The notes beneath the pieces are model-generated. The model was given only the letters and a program-made list of their open reading frames with translations, was not told where the DNA came from and made no database searches. A program made the position numbers and the translations under genes. Shown in pieces: positions 8,550 to 19,150 of a stretch of DNA of 64,000 nucleotides (within the stretch, counting starts at the first letter, position 1; each line of letters opens with the position of its first letter). This DNA comes from an uncultured Bacteroidales bacterium (GTDB lineage Bacteria; Bacteroidota; Bacteroidia; Bacteroidales; UBA932), in NCBI GenBank assembly GCA_945948555.1, contig CAMFBM010000010.1, positions 1 through 64,000 on the forward strand. The letters are read 5' to 3'.

Positions 8550-9011
8550 ATGACACCAATGAGAACACAGGCTTGGTTACCAAGCATTTTCAATGATCTT
8601 TTCAATGATGAATGGCTTTCACAGAGACCCCGTCAGGGTGCTACTCCGGCAGTGAATATCATAGAGAACGAGAAAGACTATCGCATTGAACTCGCAGCTC
8701 CGGGTATGGGCAGGGAAGACTTGAATGTTTCAATCGACGAGGACAATAACCTTGTGATTGCATTTGAGAAACATTGCGGGAATGACCCTAAGGATGGCAA
8801 ATGCCAGAAAGAGGAGAAAAACGAGAAGAAAGGCACATACCTCCGCAGGGAATTCTCCTACACCTCATTCCGTCAGAGCTTCCTGCTTCCTGACGATGTG
8901 GACAAGGAAAAGATCGGAGCATCAATGAAACACGGAGTCCTCACGGTTGACCTTCCTAAGAAGGATCTTACCAAAGAGGTTCCTGTAACCAAACAGATTG
9001 AAATCAAATAA
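8550..9011 (+). CDS. Small heat-shock protein, Hsp20/alpha-crystallin family
   Basis: This is an ATP-independent holdase chaperone that binds unfolding proteins in the cytoplasm and forms large oligomers. The product is 153 residues. The alpha-crystallin domain runs from PAVNIIENEKDYRIELAAPG (about 32) to HGVLTVDLPKK (about 135-145), with the beta-sandwich signature APGMGREDLNVSID and the LRREFSYTSFRQSFLLPDDVD strand. The C-terminus lacks a clear IxI motif. GGAGG at 8537-8541 lies 8 bases before the ATG at 8550 and decides that start over the ATG at 8535. A rho-independent terminator follows. Stress induction is expected. Confidence 0.92.
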   Translation: MTPMRTQAWLPSIFNDLFNDEWLSQRPRQGATPAVNIIENEKDYRIELAAPGMGREDLNVSIDEDNNLVIAFEKHCGNDPKDGKCQKEEKNEKKGTYLRREFSYTSFRQSFLLPDDVDKEKIGASMKHGVLTVDLPKKDLTKEVPVTKQIEIK

Positions 9012-9030
9012 CTTCTGCATCTGCGACAAG

Positions 9031-9067
9031 AGGCGGGGAATGGCTGAAAGGCTGTTCCCCGCCTTTT
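9031..9067 (+). terminator. Rho-independent terminator of hsp20
   Basis: AGGCGGGGAA (9031-9040) pairs with TTCCCCGCCTTTT (9055-9067), leaving a U-rich tail. Confidence 0.85.
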
Positions 9068-9151
9068 GTGTGCTCTGGTCCAAAACTTATGAGACCTGGA
9101 TGATTTGACAAGCGGGTCCAAAATCGGGTGTAATGCATCGGGATGCTCCGC

Positions 9152-9204
9152 AAAAAAACATCCTGCACAGGATTGTGATGCAGTTCTGCAATCCCGGCAG
9201 GATG
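9152..9204 (-). terminator. Rho-independent terminator of gdhA
   Basis: Read on the minus strand, CATCCTGCC...GCAGGATG is a long stem with an inner hairpin, followed by a run of seven T. It lies 22 bases past the gdhA stop. Confidence 0.8.
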
Positions 9205-9225
9205 TTGAAAGTGTAGAAATCCGGT

Positions 9226-10653
<1,428 letters not shown>

Positions 10654-10786
10654 TCATTATAATTTGTCGGAAATCCAAATCAAATTTTGTCCAACATTGC
10701 ACTTGTCCTTATGTCAATATGTCAAAGACTTTGGTCAAAACTTCTAATAAATGCCCTGCAGATTGACTTGGATTTTGGAAAATCAC

Positions 10787-10794
10787 TATATTTG
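10787..10794 (+). promoter_or_regulatory. -7 box for the acyltransferase/lipid operon
   Basis: TATATTTG with a TTGA word about 20 bases upstream (10763-10766). It lies 97 bases before the first gene of the ten-gene run and may drive the whole set, since no other clear box was found up to 20522. Confidence 0.55.
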
Positions 10795-10890
10795 CCGCGC
10801 CTTTTGTCCGCTTGTCGGAAAAGGGCTGTGTGACTAAACGGATTTTTAAAAATCCACATAAGATTCTAAACCTTTTGTTAATAATGTAGT

Positions 10891-12234
10891 ATGAAAAGAG
10901 TTGCGAAGATGGCCTGGCCCTACCGGGCATTGAAAGCATACATACGTTTTTACCACGACAAGGTCTGCTACAGAAAAACATATGTCGTGGATGCAGAGAA
11001 CGTTCCTGAATGGGGAACGCCTCTTCTGATTGTCTCCAACCACCAGAATGGTTCGAGCGACCCCCTGGGCATTGTGATGTCTTTCCGTGACAGGAAGGTG
11101 AATGTCATCACAAGGGCGGATGTCTTTGCCATACATCCGGTGGCGAACTGGTTCCTGCGTGCAATCGGACTGCTTCCGGCTTTCCGCATCAATCACGAAG
11201 GCGAAGATGCCCTCGGGAATAATGCCGAGACTTTCAAGGTGTCCGAAAAAGCCCTGCTGGACGGAGAGACCGTTGTGATGTACCCCGAAGCGGGACATCA
11301 GGACAAACACTGGCTCGGCACCTTCTCCTACGGTTACACCAGGCTCGCTTTCGAGGCTGCCGAGATGGGGAACTTCGAAAAGGAAATCTTCATCCTCCCG
11401 GCCTGCAATCACTACGACGACTATTTCGGCATACAGAACGAGCTGATGATCCGCTACGGAAAACCCATTTCCCTCAAGCCGTACTACGAACTCTACAAGA
11501 CCAAACCCCGTACCGCCCAGAGGGAGGTGAACAAGCTTGTTCGTGAGCAGATCAGTTCCATGATGCTGGACATCAGGGATCTGGAACATTACGACGCGGT
11601 GGATTTCCTTCGGGAAACCTATGGTCTCCGCTATGCCAGACGGTCCGGGACTGACGTAAGGAATCTCCCTGAGCATCTGGAATCGGACAAGAAACTTGTT
11701 GCCGCCATAGCCGCCCTGCCGGAGCAAAGCAGGGAGGAAATCCTCTCGGATGCTGAGCAATTGCGACTTGGGGTGAAGAAGAACTTCATCAGGGATTCTC
11801 ATTTTGACAAGAGTCCGTGCCTGGCAGGAGTGTGTCTGAGGGCTGTTGCTGCCCTTGCTCTTTTCCCTCTGTGGGTGGCCAGTCTCTATCCGGGCATATT
11901 TATGCTTGCGGTGGCGAAGTATTTTTCCATCGGCAGGATGAAGGACAGGATGATGGAAAGCACATTCCTGGTGTGTCTAAGCATTCTTTTCTGGATTCCG
12001 ATTTTCTCCATCCTGACATTTGTGCTGATGGGAATATTCTTCAGCTGGATTGCCGCTGCGGCCTGGGTCCTCCTGCTCCCTGCAATCTTCATATTTGCCT
12101 GGTGTTATGCCCGGCAAGTGAAACGTCTCGGTCAGGACATCAGCTGGTTGTTAAGGAAGAAGAGCGGGGATATGTCCCGTCTGGGGAAACTGCGTGAAAG
12201 TATGTATTCATCCCTTGATTCCCTCCTGAAATAA
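10891..12234 (+). CDS. PlsC-like lysophospholipid/glycerol acyltransferase with C-terminal membrane anchor
   Basis: A 447-residue protein. The N-terminal half has a PlsC-type fold: SNHQNGSSDPLGIV near residue 48 (the Bacteroidetes HxxxxxD form of the usual HX4D catalytic motif), then VVMYPEAGHQDKH near 128 in place of FPEG. Such enzymes move an acyl group from acyl-ACP or acyl-CoA to a hydroxyl. The C-terminal third has two or more hydrophobic hairpins (about 310-335 and 355-400), so it sits in the cytoplasmic membrane. It precedes the ketosynthase by 76 bases in the same direction. It could transfer the product of the next genes to a lipid; a general phospholipid role is equally possible. 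Confidence 0.8.
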   Translation: MKRVAKMAWPYRALKAYIRFYHDKVCYRKTYVVDAENVPEWGTPLLIVSNHQNGSSDPLGIVMSFRDRKVNVITRADVFAIHPVANWFLRAIGLLPAFRINHEGEDALGNNAETFKVSEKALLDGETVVMYPEAGHQDKHWLGTFSYGYTRLAFEAAEMGNFEKEIFILPACNHYDDYFGIQNELMIRYGKPISLKPYYELYKTKPRTAQREVNKLVREQISSMMLDIRDLEHYDAVDFLRETYGLRYARRSGTDVRNLPEHLESDKKLVAAIAALPEQSREEILSDAEQLRLGVKKNFIRDSHFDKSPCLAGVCLRAVAALALFPLWVASLYPGIFMLAVAKYFSIGRMKDRMMESTFLVCLSILFWIPIFSILTFVLMGIFFSWIAAAAWVLLLPAIFIFAWCYARQVKRLGQDISWLLRKKSGDMSRLGKLRESMYSSLDSLLK

Positions 12235-12310
12235 CGGACAAGCCCTCCAATGGCATTTAGGGCGAAGTCAAGAAATCTTGTAAAAAGTATAAAAATAGAA
12301 TAAGGTAAAT

Positions 12311-13531
12311 ATGATGAACAGAGTAGTAATAACCGGAATGGGAATATATTCCTGCCTTGGAAAGACACTGGATGAGGTCAGGGATTCCCTATATTACGGA
12401 AAGTCCGGAATAATTTTCGACCCTGAGCGCAAGGAAATGGGCTTCCGTTCCGCGCTTACCGCGAAAATCGAGGTGCCGGATCTAAGGAAGGAACTCAGCC
12501 GCTCACAGAGGGTGTATATGCCTGAACAGGCCAAATATGCCTATTGTGCCACCGCTGACGCCCTGAAGGCTGCCGGTATCGACCAGGATTATCTCAATAC
12601 CCACGAGGTCGGCCTCCTTTACGGAAACGACAGCTCGGCAGACCCTGTTGTCCGTGCCGTTGACACAATGCGTGAGAAAAAGGACACCACCCTTTGCGGC
12701 TCGGGAGCCATCTTCCAGTCGATGAACTCGACTGTGACAATGAACCTTGGCTGCATCTTCAAGCTCAAGGGCATAAATCTGACCGTTTCAGGAGCCTGTG
12801 CCAGCGGTTCACACGCGATTGGCCTGGGTGCCCTGCTGATTCAGAACGGCCTTCAGGAAATGATAGTCTGCGGCGGTGCACAGGAGGTCAATCCTTTCTC
12901 GATCGGCTCTTTCGACGGCATATCAGCATTCTCAATCAGGGAGTCCGAGCCGCAGAAAGCCAGCCGCCCGTTCGACAGGGACAGGGACGGTCTCGTGCCT
13001 GGAGGCGGTGCCGCCACTGTCATTCTTGAAAGCTATGAGTCAGCCGTCCGCAGGGGTGCTCCAATCCTTGCAGAAGTCCTTGGCTACGGCTTCTCATCCA
13101 ACGGAGACCACATCTCCTCCCCGAACGTGGACGGTCCTGCCCGTTCCCTGAAAATGGCAATCCGCAGGGCTGGAATCGACATCCGTGAAATCGGTTATGT
13201 GAATGCCCACGCCACATCCACCCACGTGGGTGATGCCAACGAGGCAAAGGCGATTTTCAATGTGTTCGGAGAGAAGAGTGTCGAGGTTACGAGTACCAAG
13301 AGCCAGACCGGGCACGAGATGTGGATGGCGGGAGCAAGCGAGGTCATCTACTCGATGCTTATGATGAAGAATGGTTTCATCGCCGGAAACATCAATTTCG
13401 AGAATCCGGACGAGGATTCCGCCCACCTGCTCATCCCATCAAAGACAATTGAGAAGAAGTTCGACACTTTCCTCAGCAATTCATTCGGTTTTGGAGGAAC
13501 GAACTCGACCCTTATAATCAGAAATCTTTAA
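12311..13531 (+). CDS. Beta-ketoacyl-ACP synthase (KAS I/II type) of lipid/polyene cluster
   Basis: It condenses malonyl-ACP with a growing acyl chain. The 406-residue product has the full thiolase-fold triad: Cys163 in SGACASGSHAIG, His300 in NAHATSTHVGD and His335 in KSQTGHEMWMAGA. It is therefore a working ketosynthase and not a chain-length factor. It is directly followed by a dedicated ACP 11 bases on, which sets it apart from the housekeeping fabF. Two ATGs in a row (12311, 12314) leave the start open by one residue. It resembles the ketosynthases of aryl-polyene and flexirubin clusters by context, but only one such gene is present here. Confidence 0.9.
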   Translation: MMNRVVITGMGIYSCLGKTLDEVRDSLYYGKSGIIFDPERKEMGFRSALTAKIEVPDLRKELSRSQRVYMPEQAKYAYCATADALKAAGIDQDYLNTHEVGLLYGNDSSADPVVRAVDTMREKKDTTLCGSGAIFQSMNSTVTMNLGCIFKLKGINLTVSGACASGSHAIGLGALLIQNGLQEMIVCGGAQEVNPFSIGSFDGISAFSIRESEPQKASRPFDRDRDGLVPGGGAATVILESYESAVRRGAPILAEVLGYGFSSNGDHISSPNVDGPARSLKMAIRRAGIDIREIGYVNAHATSTHVGDANEAKAIFNVFGEKSVEVTSTKSQTGHEMWMAGASEVIYSMLMMKNGFIAGNINFENPDEDSAHLLIPSKTIEKKFDTFLSNSFGFGGTNSTLIIRNL

Positions 13532-13542
13532 TATATATTAAT

Positions 13543-13782
13543 ATGAACAAACAGGAACTTATTGAAAAAATCAACGAGGCTCTTGCCGAAGAATTTGAGA
13601 TTGAGGTCAGCGACATCACTCCTGATGCCGACATCAAACAGACCCTTGAACTTGACAGCCTTTCACTCGTGGATATGGTCGCTCTTGTAGAGTCCGTTTC
13701 CGGTGTGAAGATCAAAGGCTCCGAGGTTTCTTCAATCAAGACCTTCGGCGCTCTGTATGACTACCTTGCAGAGAGGCTGTAA
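13543..13782 (+). CDS. Acyl carrier protein
   Basis: A 79-residue acidic helical protein. The phosphopantetheine site is Ser39 in ELDSLSLVDMVALVE (DSL motif). Helix 3 and the C-terminus (IKTFGALYDYLAERL) fit the ACP fold. It carries acyl intermediates for the neighbouring ketosynthase, ketoreductase and dehydratases. It differs from a typical housekeeping ACP in a lower negative charge around helix 2. Its stop overlaps the next start by one base (TAATG), which implies translational coupling. Confidence 0.92.
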   Translation: MNKQELIEKINEALAEEFEIEVSDITPDADIKQTLELDSLSLVDMVALVESVSGVKIKGSEVSSIKTFGALYDYLAERL

Positions 13783-14213
13783 TGCAGACCGCTCCTATTG
13801 TGGAGGGCGAGGGAATATTCAGACTGATTCCCCAGCGTCCTCCCATTGTTATGGTTGATGCCTTGTTTTCCGTCTCCGAATCCGGGGCGGAGACAGGGCT
13901 TTTTATTTCATCCGACAATATTTTCGTGTCCGGAGGCTGCCTTATGGAACCCGGAATCATCGAGCACGTGGCACAGTCTGCCGCTGCCTTTGCCGGTTAT
14001 TCCCAGTATCTTTCGGGAGAGGAACCGAAACTGGGGTACATCGCGGAAATCAAGAAATTCTCCATAGGAAAACTGCCGCTTGCAGGACAGCATCTTCGCA
14101 CAAGACTTGAGGTTCTCGGTCAGGCAGGGAACATGTCGCTGCTTTCGGCTGTGGTTTCCGCCGGAGAAGAAGAGATTGCCGGAGGACAGATGAAAATATT
14201 CATTAAGGAATGA
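13782..14213 (+). CDS. FabZ-like hotdog 3-hydroxyacyl-ACP dehydratase, variant active site
   Basis: 143 residues of hotdog fold. The opening FRLIPQRPPIVMVDALFSV aligns with the FabZ segment LLPHRYPFLLVD, but the catalytic His is replaced by Gln. The helix EPGIIEHVAQSAAAFAGY retains the acidic residue and has a His two positions on. This variant seems to be a known subgroup in Bacteroidetes polyene-type clusters (ApeP-like, from memory), so it may still dehydrate or may be a structural partner of the second hotdog protein at 14635. It overlaps the thioesterase by 4 bases (ATGA). Confidence 0.78.
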   Translation: MQTAPIVEGEGIFRLIPQRPPIVMVDALFSVSESGAETGLFISSDNIFVSGGCLMEPGIIEHVAQSAAAFAGYSQYLSGEEPKLGYIAEIKKFSIGKLPLAGQHLRTRLEVLGQAGNMSLLSAVVSAGEEEIAGGQMKIFIKE

Positions 14214-14638
14214 CGGTTGTGGAGTTGAGTGAGACTGTCAGGGTGCAGGTGCGCTTCAGCGAGGTGGATGCCATACGGATGGTGTGGCACGGGAATTATG
14301 TGCGGTATATGGAAGATGCACGAGAAGCCTTCGGACGTAAATATGGCCTTGAATATATGACCATATTCAACAACGGATATTTCGCGCCGATGTTCGATAT
14401 GCACCTGCGGCATCATTCTGTCGCCACTGTCGATGATATCCTGACAGTTAAGATAACCTTCAGACCCTCAAGGGGTGCCAAGTTGGTGTTTGACTACGAG
14501 ATCAGGCGCGAAAGCGATTCCGCCCTCGTGCTGACGGCATCGACCGTGCAGTTGTTCACCACGCGTGAAGGTGAGTTCGAACCTTCCTGTCCTCCCTTCT
14601 ACGAAAATTGGAAGAGGGAGCACGGGGTGGAAATATGA
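14210..14638 (+). CDS. 4HBT/YbgC-type acyl-ACP or acyl-CoA thioesterase
   Basis: 142 residues of hotdog fold. The segment VRFSEVDAIRMVWHGNYVRYMEDAREAFG near the N-terminus is the 4-hydroxybenzoyl-CoA thioesterase signature, with Asp in EVDA (the catalytic position) and the WHGNYV helix start. It would cleave the acyl-ACP thioester and release a free acid. Overlaps of 4 bases with both neighbours (ATGA at each end) tie its translation to the dehydratases. The family is sure; the chain length accepted is not. Confidence 0.85.
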   Translation: MTVVELSETVRVQVRFSEVDAIRMVWHGNYVRYMEDAREAFGRKYGLEYMTIFNNGYFAPMFDMHLRHHSVATVDDILTVKITFRPSRGAKLVFDYEIRRESDSALVLTASTVQLFTTREGEFEPSCPPFYENWKREHGVEI

Positions 14639-15012
14639 GAAAAATTATGTTGGTTGAGAATTATTACAATATAGACGGAGTGACTGCTCGTGAAGGCGGG
14701 GCTGTGTTCAGCATATCCCTGAGGCCTGATTGCACTGTCTATGAGGGACATTTCCCCGGAAGTCCGGTGTGTCCGGGAGTATGCAGCATGCAGATGGTGA
14801 GGGAGTGTGCCGAAAAGGCTGCCGGAAGGGAGTTTCGCATTAAGGAGATAAAGCAATGCCGTTATGTCTCCCTGATGTCACCTAAGACTCATCCGCAGGT
14901 GACTGTGGACTTGTCGCTAGAGCCGTCGGGGGAGGATGGACTGGTCCTCCTGAAGGCTTCCGTCATGAAGGGTGAGGAATTGTGCCTCAGCCTCAAGGCT
15001 GTTTTGGAGTAA
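14635..15012 (+). CDS. Second hotdog dehydratase (FabA/FabZ-like, ApeI-type)
   Basis: 125 residues. It has the classical active-site stretch YEGHFPGSPVCPGVCSMQMV, where the His of GHFPG is the catalytic base of FabZ/FabA enzymes, followed by the central helix MQMVRECAEKA. It likely removes water from 3-hydroxyacyl-ACP and, with the variant dehydratase upstream, resembles the pair of dehydratases in aryl-polyene clusters. The ATG at 14635 overlaps the thioesterase stop (ATGA), which argues against the longer in-frame start at 14608. Confidence 0.8.
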   Translation: MRKIMLVENYYNIDGVTAREGGAVFSISLRPDCTVYEGHFPGSPVCPGVCSMQMVRECAEKAAGREFRIKEIKQCRYVSLMSPKTHPQVTVDLSLEPSGEDGLVLLKASVMKGEELCLSLKAVLE

Positions 15013-15018
15013 GTTTTT

Positions 15019-17547
15019 ATGGACAGGATATTCGTACCTTTATACAGATTTTTTGCAAGGAGGAGATGGCTGCTCTGTATTCTGATGCTCGTCTCCTTCG
15101 GAGTTTTCGTTTTTTTCGGAATACGGGTCAAGTACGAGGAGGACATCTCAAAGCTCCTGCCGCAGACCGATGCTTCAAAGCAGAGTTCCCTGGCATTCGG
15201 CAACATCAGGGTGAAGGACAAGATATTCATCCAGATCCATTCCGCAGACGGGAATCCTGTCAGTCCGCAGGACCTTGCCGGGTACTGCGATGAACTGGTT
15301 GACAGCATTCTTGTCCGGGATGAAGGCGCAGAGAGGGTGGCAGGAATCCTCTACAGGATTGAGGACGACCTGATGATGATGGCCCTTGACTATGCACTGA
15401 CCAATCTGCCGACTTTGGTCGACACTTCCTGCTATGCATCTTTTGACTCACTTCTGACTCCGGAGGCCATCGCAAAGGCCGTGGCTCTGGACAGGGAGAT
15501 GGTTATGTCGGACCAGACCGGGAACCTGACCACGATGGTGGGTTACGACCCGGCAGGACTGCGCAAGGTCATTCTTCCCGGAGACGTTTCCGGTGCCCTT
15601 GGAGGTTTCACCGTGATTGATTCACATCTGTTCTGCAAGGATTCCACGGTTGTAATGGCATTCCTTTCCCCGGACTTCAATTCGATGGATTCCAAGGCTG
15701 GAACCGAACTGGTAAATATGCTTGAGGACGAGATTGAGTCATTCACTGGCAGACATCCGGAAGTGGAGGTCCTTTTCCACGGTAATCCCGTGCAGAGTGT
15801 CTTCAATTCACGTCAGATAAAGAAAGACCTCGCTTTGACCATGGGGTTGTCGCTGATTCTGATTTGCCTTGTGATAGGATTGTGCTTCCGCAATGCCTCG
15901 ACTTTGCCTCTGCTGCTTTCCCCTGTGATTTACGGGGCGTTCTTCGCCCTTGCCTGCGTTTTCTGGATCAAGGGAGGGATGTCTCTGATGGCCATAGGAA
16001 TCGGGGCCCTCGTGCTTGGCGTGGCCTTGAGCTACTGCCTTCACATACTCACCCACAGCAAATATGTGGATGATCCCGAGCAGATTCTCCGGGATCAGTC
16101 CACTCCTGTCTGCCTTGGCTGCCTGACCACTGTGGGAGCCTTTATGGGACTGCTTTTCACTCAGAGTGACCTGCTGAAGGATTTCGGAATCTTCGCGTCC
16201 CTTGCTATGGTAGGAACCACCGTTTTTGCCCTGGTCTTCCTGCCGCATCTTTTCGGAAAGAACCAGTCCCGCAGGAACGACAGGGCATTCGGAATACTCA
16301 ACCGCATCAATTCCTACCCGGTCGACCGCTGCAGATGGCTTCTGATTCTGCTGACCCTCATCATTCTGGTCTGCTTCTGGACCCAGGGATGGGTGAAGTT
16401 TGACAGCAACTTGCGGAACATTGGTTACAATGAACCTAAAGTTGAGGAATCCAAGGAGTTGTACGATGAGAAAAATAACGGTGGATGTGCTTCAATGTAC
16501 TATGCCTCCTCTTCGGATGACCTTGACACGGCTCTTGAGCAGGAGGTTCGGATTCTTTCCGTCCTTGATTCACTCAAGTCCGGAGGCATAGTTGCAAGGC
16601 ATTCCAATCCGCTTTCGCTGTTCATCCCGGAGTCAGTCCAGACAGAGAGAATCAATGCCTGGGAGGCCTACTGGACTGAGCAGAGGGAGGCCCAGGTAAG
16701 CCGGAGACTCACCAAGGCAGCTCTGGCGGAGGGACTCGACCCGGACCTATTCACTCCTTTCTTCTCGCTTGTGGAAGCTGAATATTCCCCTGCATCCCTC
16801 TATGAGGCCGGGGTCTTCCCGGAGGAACTTCTTTCAAATTTCATTGAGCAGAGCGCCGATGGGAAATACCTGGTTTTCACCTCGGTACTGATGCCTCAGG
16901 AACAGAAGAAGACCGTCAGTGACGCCGTTGCCTCCTGCCCGGGAGCCGTTGTGATTGACCCGTTCTACTACACCAGCGACATGGTCAGGGTGCTCAACGA
17001 CGATTTCAATGTGATTTTGAATATTTCGATGATCTTCGTGCTGATTGTCCTGCTGCTGTCGTTCCGCAGCATCGCCCTTGCCGTGATTGCCTTTGTCCCG
17101 ATGGGACTGAGCTGGTTCGTCGTCAAGGGGGTTATGGGAATCTTTGGTCTGGAGTTCAATCTGATCAACATCATCATAGCCACTTTCATCTTTGGAATCG
17201 GGGTGGACTACAGCATATTCGTGATGAAGGGCCTCCTTGCGGGGGCTTCCGGGAAGGATGACCGCCTGCTTGCCGAACACAAGACAGCCATCCTATTCTC
17301 GGCCTTCGTGCTAATTGTCGTTGTGGCTTCCCTCCTGTTTGCGGTGCATCCGGCAATCAAGTCCATCGGAGTGAGCACGCTGGTGGGTATGAGTGCCACT
17401 ATCCTCATAACCTACACCTTCCAGCCGTTCCTGTTCAGGCAGCTGATGAAAATCAGGTATTACAGCCGCCGTTTCGGCAGCGGAAAACCCGGGGATGTCC
17501 GACCACAGGAAGATGACAGAAGGTTGAAGAGTACGGAAACGGATTGA
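15019..17547 (+). CDS. MMPL/RND-superfamily lipid exporter
   Basis: 842 residues in two repeated halves. Each half has one membrane segment (about 16-36 and 435-455), a large extracytoplasmic domain (about 40-270 and 460-670) and then five hydrophobic segments, the MMPL/RND layout. Polar membrane residues typical of the proton path are seen in GIGALVLGVALSYCLHIL and GIGVDYSIFVMKG. Aryl-polyene clusters carry a like exporter. It probably moves the acyl product of the upstream enzymes out of the inner membrane for hand-over to the LolA-like protein encoded 2.3 kb further on. It begins 6 bases after the second dehydratase. Confidence 0.88.
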   Translation: MDRIFVPLYRFFARRRWLLCILMLVSFGVFVFFGIRVKYEEDISKLLPQTDASKQSSLAFGNIRVKDKIFIQIHSADGNPVSPQDLAGYCDELVDSILVRDEGAERVAGILYRIEDDLMMMALDYALTNLPTLVDTSCYASFDSLLTPEAIAKAVALDREMVMSDQTGNLTTMVGYDPAGLRKVILPGDVSGALGGFTVIDSHLFCKDSTVVMAFLSPDFNSMDSKAGTELVNMLEDEIESFTGRHPEVEVLFHGNPVQSVFNSRQIKKDLALTMGLSLILICLVIGLCFRNASTLPLLLSPVIYGAFFALACVFWIKGGMSLMAIGIGALVLGVALSYCLHILTHSKYVDDPEQILRDQSTPVCLGCLTTVGAFMGLLFTQSDLLKDFGIFASLAMVGTTVFALVFLPHLFGKNQSRRNDRAFGILNRINSYPVDRCRWLLILLTLIILVCFWTQGWVKFDSNLRNIGYNEPKVEESKELYDEKNNGGCASMYYASSSDDLDTALEQEVRILSVLDSLKSGGIVARHSNPLSLFIPESVQTERINAWEAYWTEQREAQVSRRLTKAALAEGLDPDLFTPFFSLVEAEYSPASLYEAGVFPEELLSNFIEQSADGKYLVFTSVLMPQEQKKTVSDAVASCPGAVVIDPFYYTSDMVRVLNDDFNVILNISMIFVLIVLLLSFRSIALAVIAFVPMGLSWFVVKGVMGIFGLEFNLINIIIATFIFGIGVDYSIFVMKGLLAGASGKDDRLLAEHKTAILFSAFVLIVVVASLLFAVHPAIKSIGVSTLVGMSATILITYTFQPFLFRQLMKIRYYSRRFGSGKPGDVRPQEDDRRLKSTETD

Positions 17548-17604
17548 CAGGTACAACAGCATGAAAGAGCAGAAACGGATAGAAATCACAGAAATCAAAG
17601 GTTG

Positions 17605-19089
17605 ATGGAAAAAGACAAGGTAATAGTAATAGGCGCGGGCCTGGGCGGTCTTGAATGCGGTTACATCCTGGCGAAGAACGGCTTTGACGTAACCGTTCTG
17701 GAGCAGGACGGCCAGACGGGAGGCTGCCTCCAGACTTTTGTCAGGGGAAGGGCCCTGTTCGACACCGGCTTTCATTATGTCGGGGGACTGGGCGAGGGTG
17801 GTCCTCTCTATTCCCTCTTTCGCTATTTCAACCTTCTGGACCTGCCCTGGAAGCAGCTTGACAGGGACTGTTTTGACGAGGTGGTCATCGGAGACGAGTC
17901 CTTCAGGTTCGCGACCGGGCACGACAATTTCATCGAAGCCCTTGCGGAAAGATTCCCCCATCAGAGACAGGAGCTCAGAAACTATGTGTCTTTCCTGAAG
18001 AATGTCGGGGACCACATCTTCGACAGTCTTTCCCCAAGGGATGCCGGAGGATTCTACTCGGAGTCGCTTTTTGCCCGCTCCGCCTGGGAGTTTCTTAATG
18101 AAACCATCTCCGACCCACTGTTGAGGCAGGTCCTCTCGGGAACATCCCTCAAGATGGAACTCAATGCGGAATCCCTTCCGCTCTATGTCTTTGCGCAGAT
18201 CAACAACTCATTCATACACAGCGCCTGGCGTCTTCAGGGAGGCGGCTCCCTTGTCACGGATTCCCTTGTCGGGAGCATCAGGTCCATGGGCGGCAAGGTC
18301 CTGACCGACTCTGCCGTGACTTCAATCGAAGTGAAAGACTCCCGGGTCAGTGCCGTAGTGGTCAATGGTGGCGAACGCCTTGAGGCGGACCGGGTGATTT
18401 CAAGCCTGCATCCCGCCTTGACTATGTCCCTGGTGGACAATGGACTGAGGAAAATCTACCGTGAACGTATCTCCAGACTGGAAAACACCTGCGGGATGTT
18501 CACTGCCAACATCCGTCTGAAACCCGGGATGTTGAAATACGAGAACCGCAACCTTTTCATTCACCGCCAGGATGCGGACCTGTGGCATCCTGACCCGAGC
18601 CGGACCGAGAGCGTGCTGGTGAACTGGTCAGTGCCTTACGACGATTCGGATTATGCCATCAACATCGACTTGCTGACTCCGATGCGCTGGGATGAGGTTG
18701 CGCGCTGGTCCGACAAGAGAATGGGCCACCGTGGCGAAGACTATGTGCAGTTCAAGGCCGCCAGGACTGAGGCCTGCATTGAACTTGTGGAGCACCGCCT
18801 TCCGCAGCTTCGCCCGGCAATTGACAGAATCTACACGAGTTCTCCTCTGACCTACCACCACTATGTCTGCCAGCCGCAGGGCTCGGCCTACGGGGTGAGA
18901 AAGGACTGGAGAAGCCCGATGACCACCGTTCTGACCCCTCGCACACCGGTGGAAAACCTCTATCTGACGGGTCAGAGCCTCAATCTCCACGGAGTTCTCG
19001 GAGTCTCGATGACCTCCCTTTTCACCTGCGCTTCAATCCTCGGAATGGACGCAGTCGTCAGGGACACGGGAGTGAAGGGAGATATTTAA
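17605..19089 (+). CDS. CrtI/phytoene-desaturase-like FAD oxidoreductase
   Basis: 494 residues. The N-terminus has the dinucleotide fold IVIGAGLGGLECGYILAKNGFDVTVLEQD followed by GGCLQTF; the C-terminal end PVENLYLTGQSLNLHGVLGVSM is the second FAD contact of the carotenoid desaturase/isomerase family. It could desaturate or isomerise the polyene, or oxidise a lipid. The ATG at 17605 overlaps the TGA of a 14-codon frame beginning at 17561, which may couple translation to the upstream message. An FAD oxidoreductase of this sort is common next to flexirubin-type genes in Bacteroidetes. Substrate unknown. Confidence 0.83.
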   Translation: MEKDKVIVIGAGLGGLECGYILAKNGFDVTVLEQDGQTGGCLQTFVRGRALFDTGFHYVGGLGEGGPLYSLFRYFNLLDLPWKQLDRDCFDEVVIGDESFRFATGHDNFIEALAERFPHQRQELRNYVSFLKNVGDHIFDSLSPRDAGGFYSESLFARSAWEFLNETISDPLLRQVLSGTSLKMELNAESLPLYVFAQINNSFIHSAWRLQGGGSLVTDSLVGSIRSMGGKVLTDSAVTSIEVKDSRVSAVVVNGGERLEADRVISSLHPALTMSLVDNGLRKIYRERISRLENTCGMFTANIRLKPGMLKYENRNLFIHRQDADLWHPDPSRTESVLVNWSVPYDDSDYAINIDLLTPMRWDEVARWSDKRMGHRGEDYVQFKAARTEACIELVEHRLPQLRPAIDRIYTSSPLTYHHYVCQPQGSAYGVRKDWRSPMTTVLTPRTPVENLYLTGQSLNLHGVLGVSMTSLFTCASILGMDAVVRDTGVKGDI

Positions 19090-19150
19090 TATATTGAATA
19101 TAAAGAATATATAATATTTAGGAAATATTAAACAACGGTATATATTTATT

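Noticed and set aside
10846..11802. 318-codon minus-strand frame opposite the acyltransferase
   Set aside because: An antisense shadow of a gene with clear catalytic motifs; open by codon bias.
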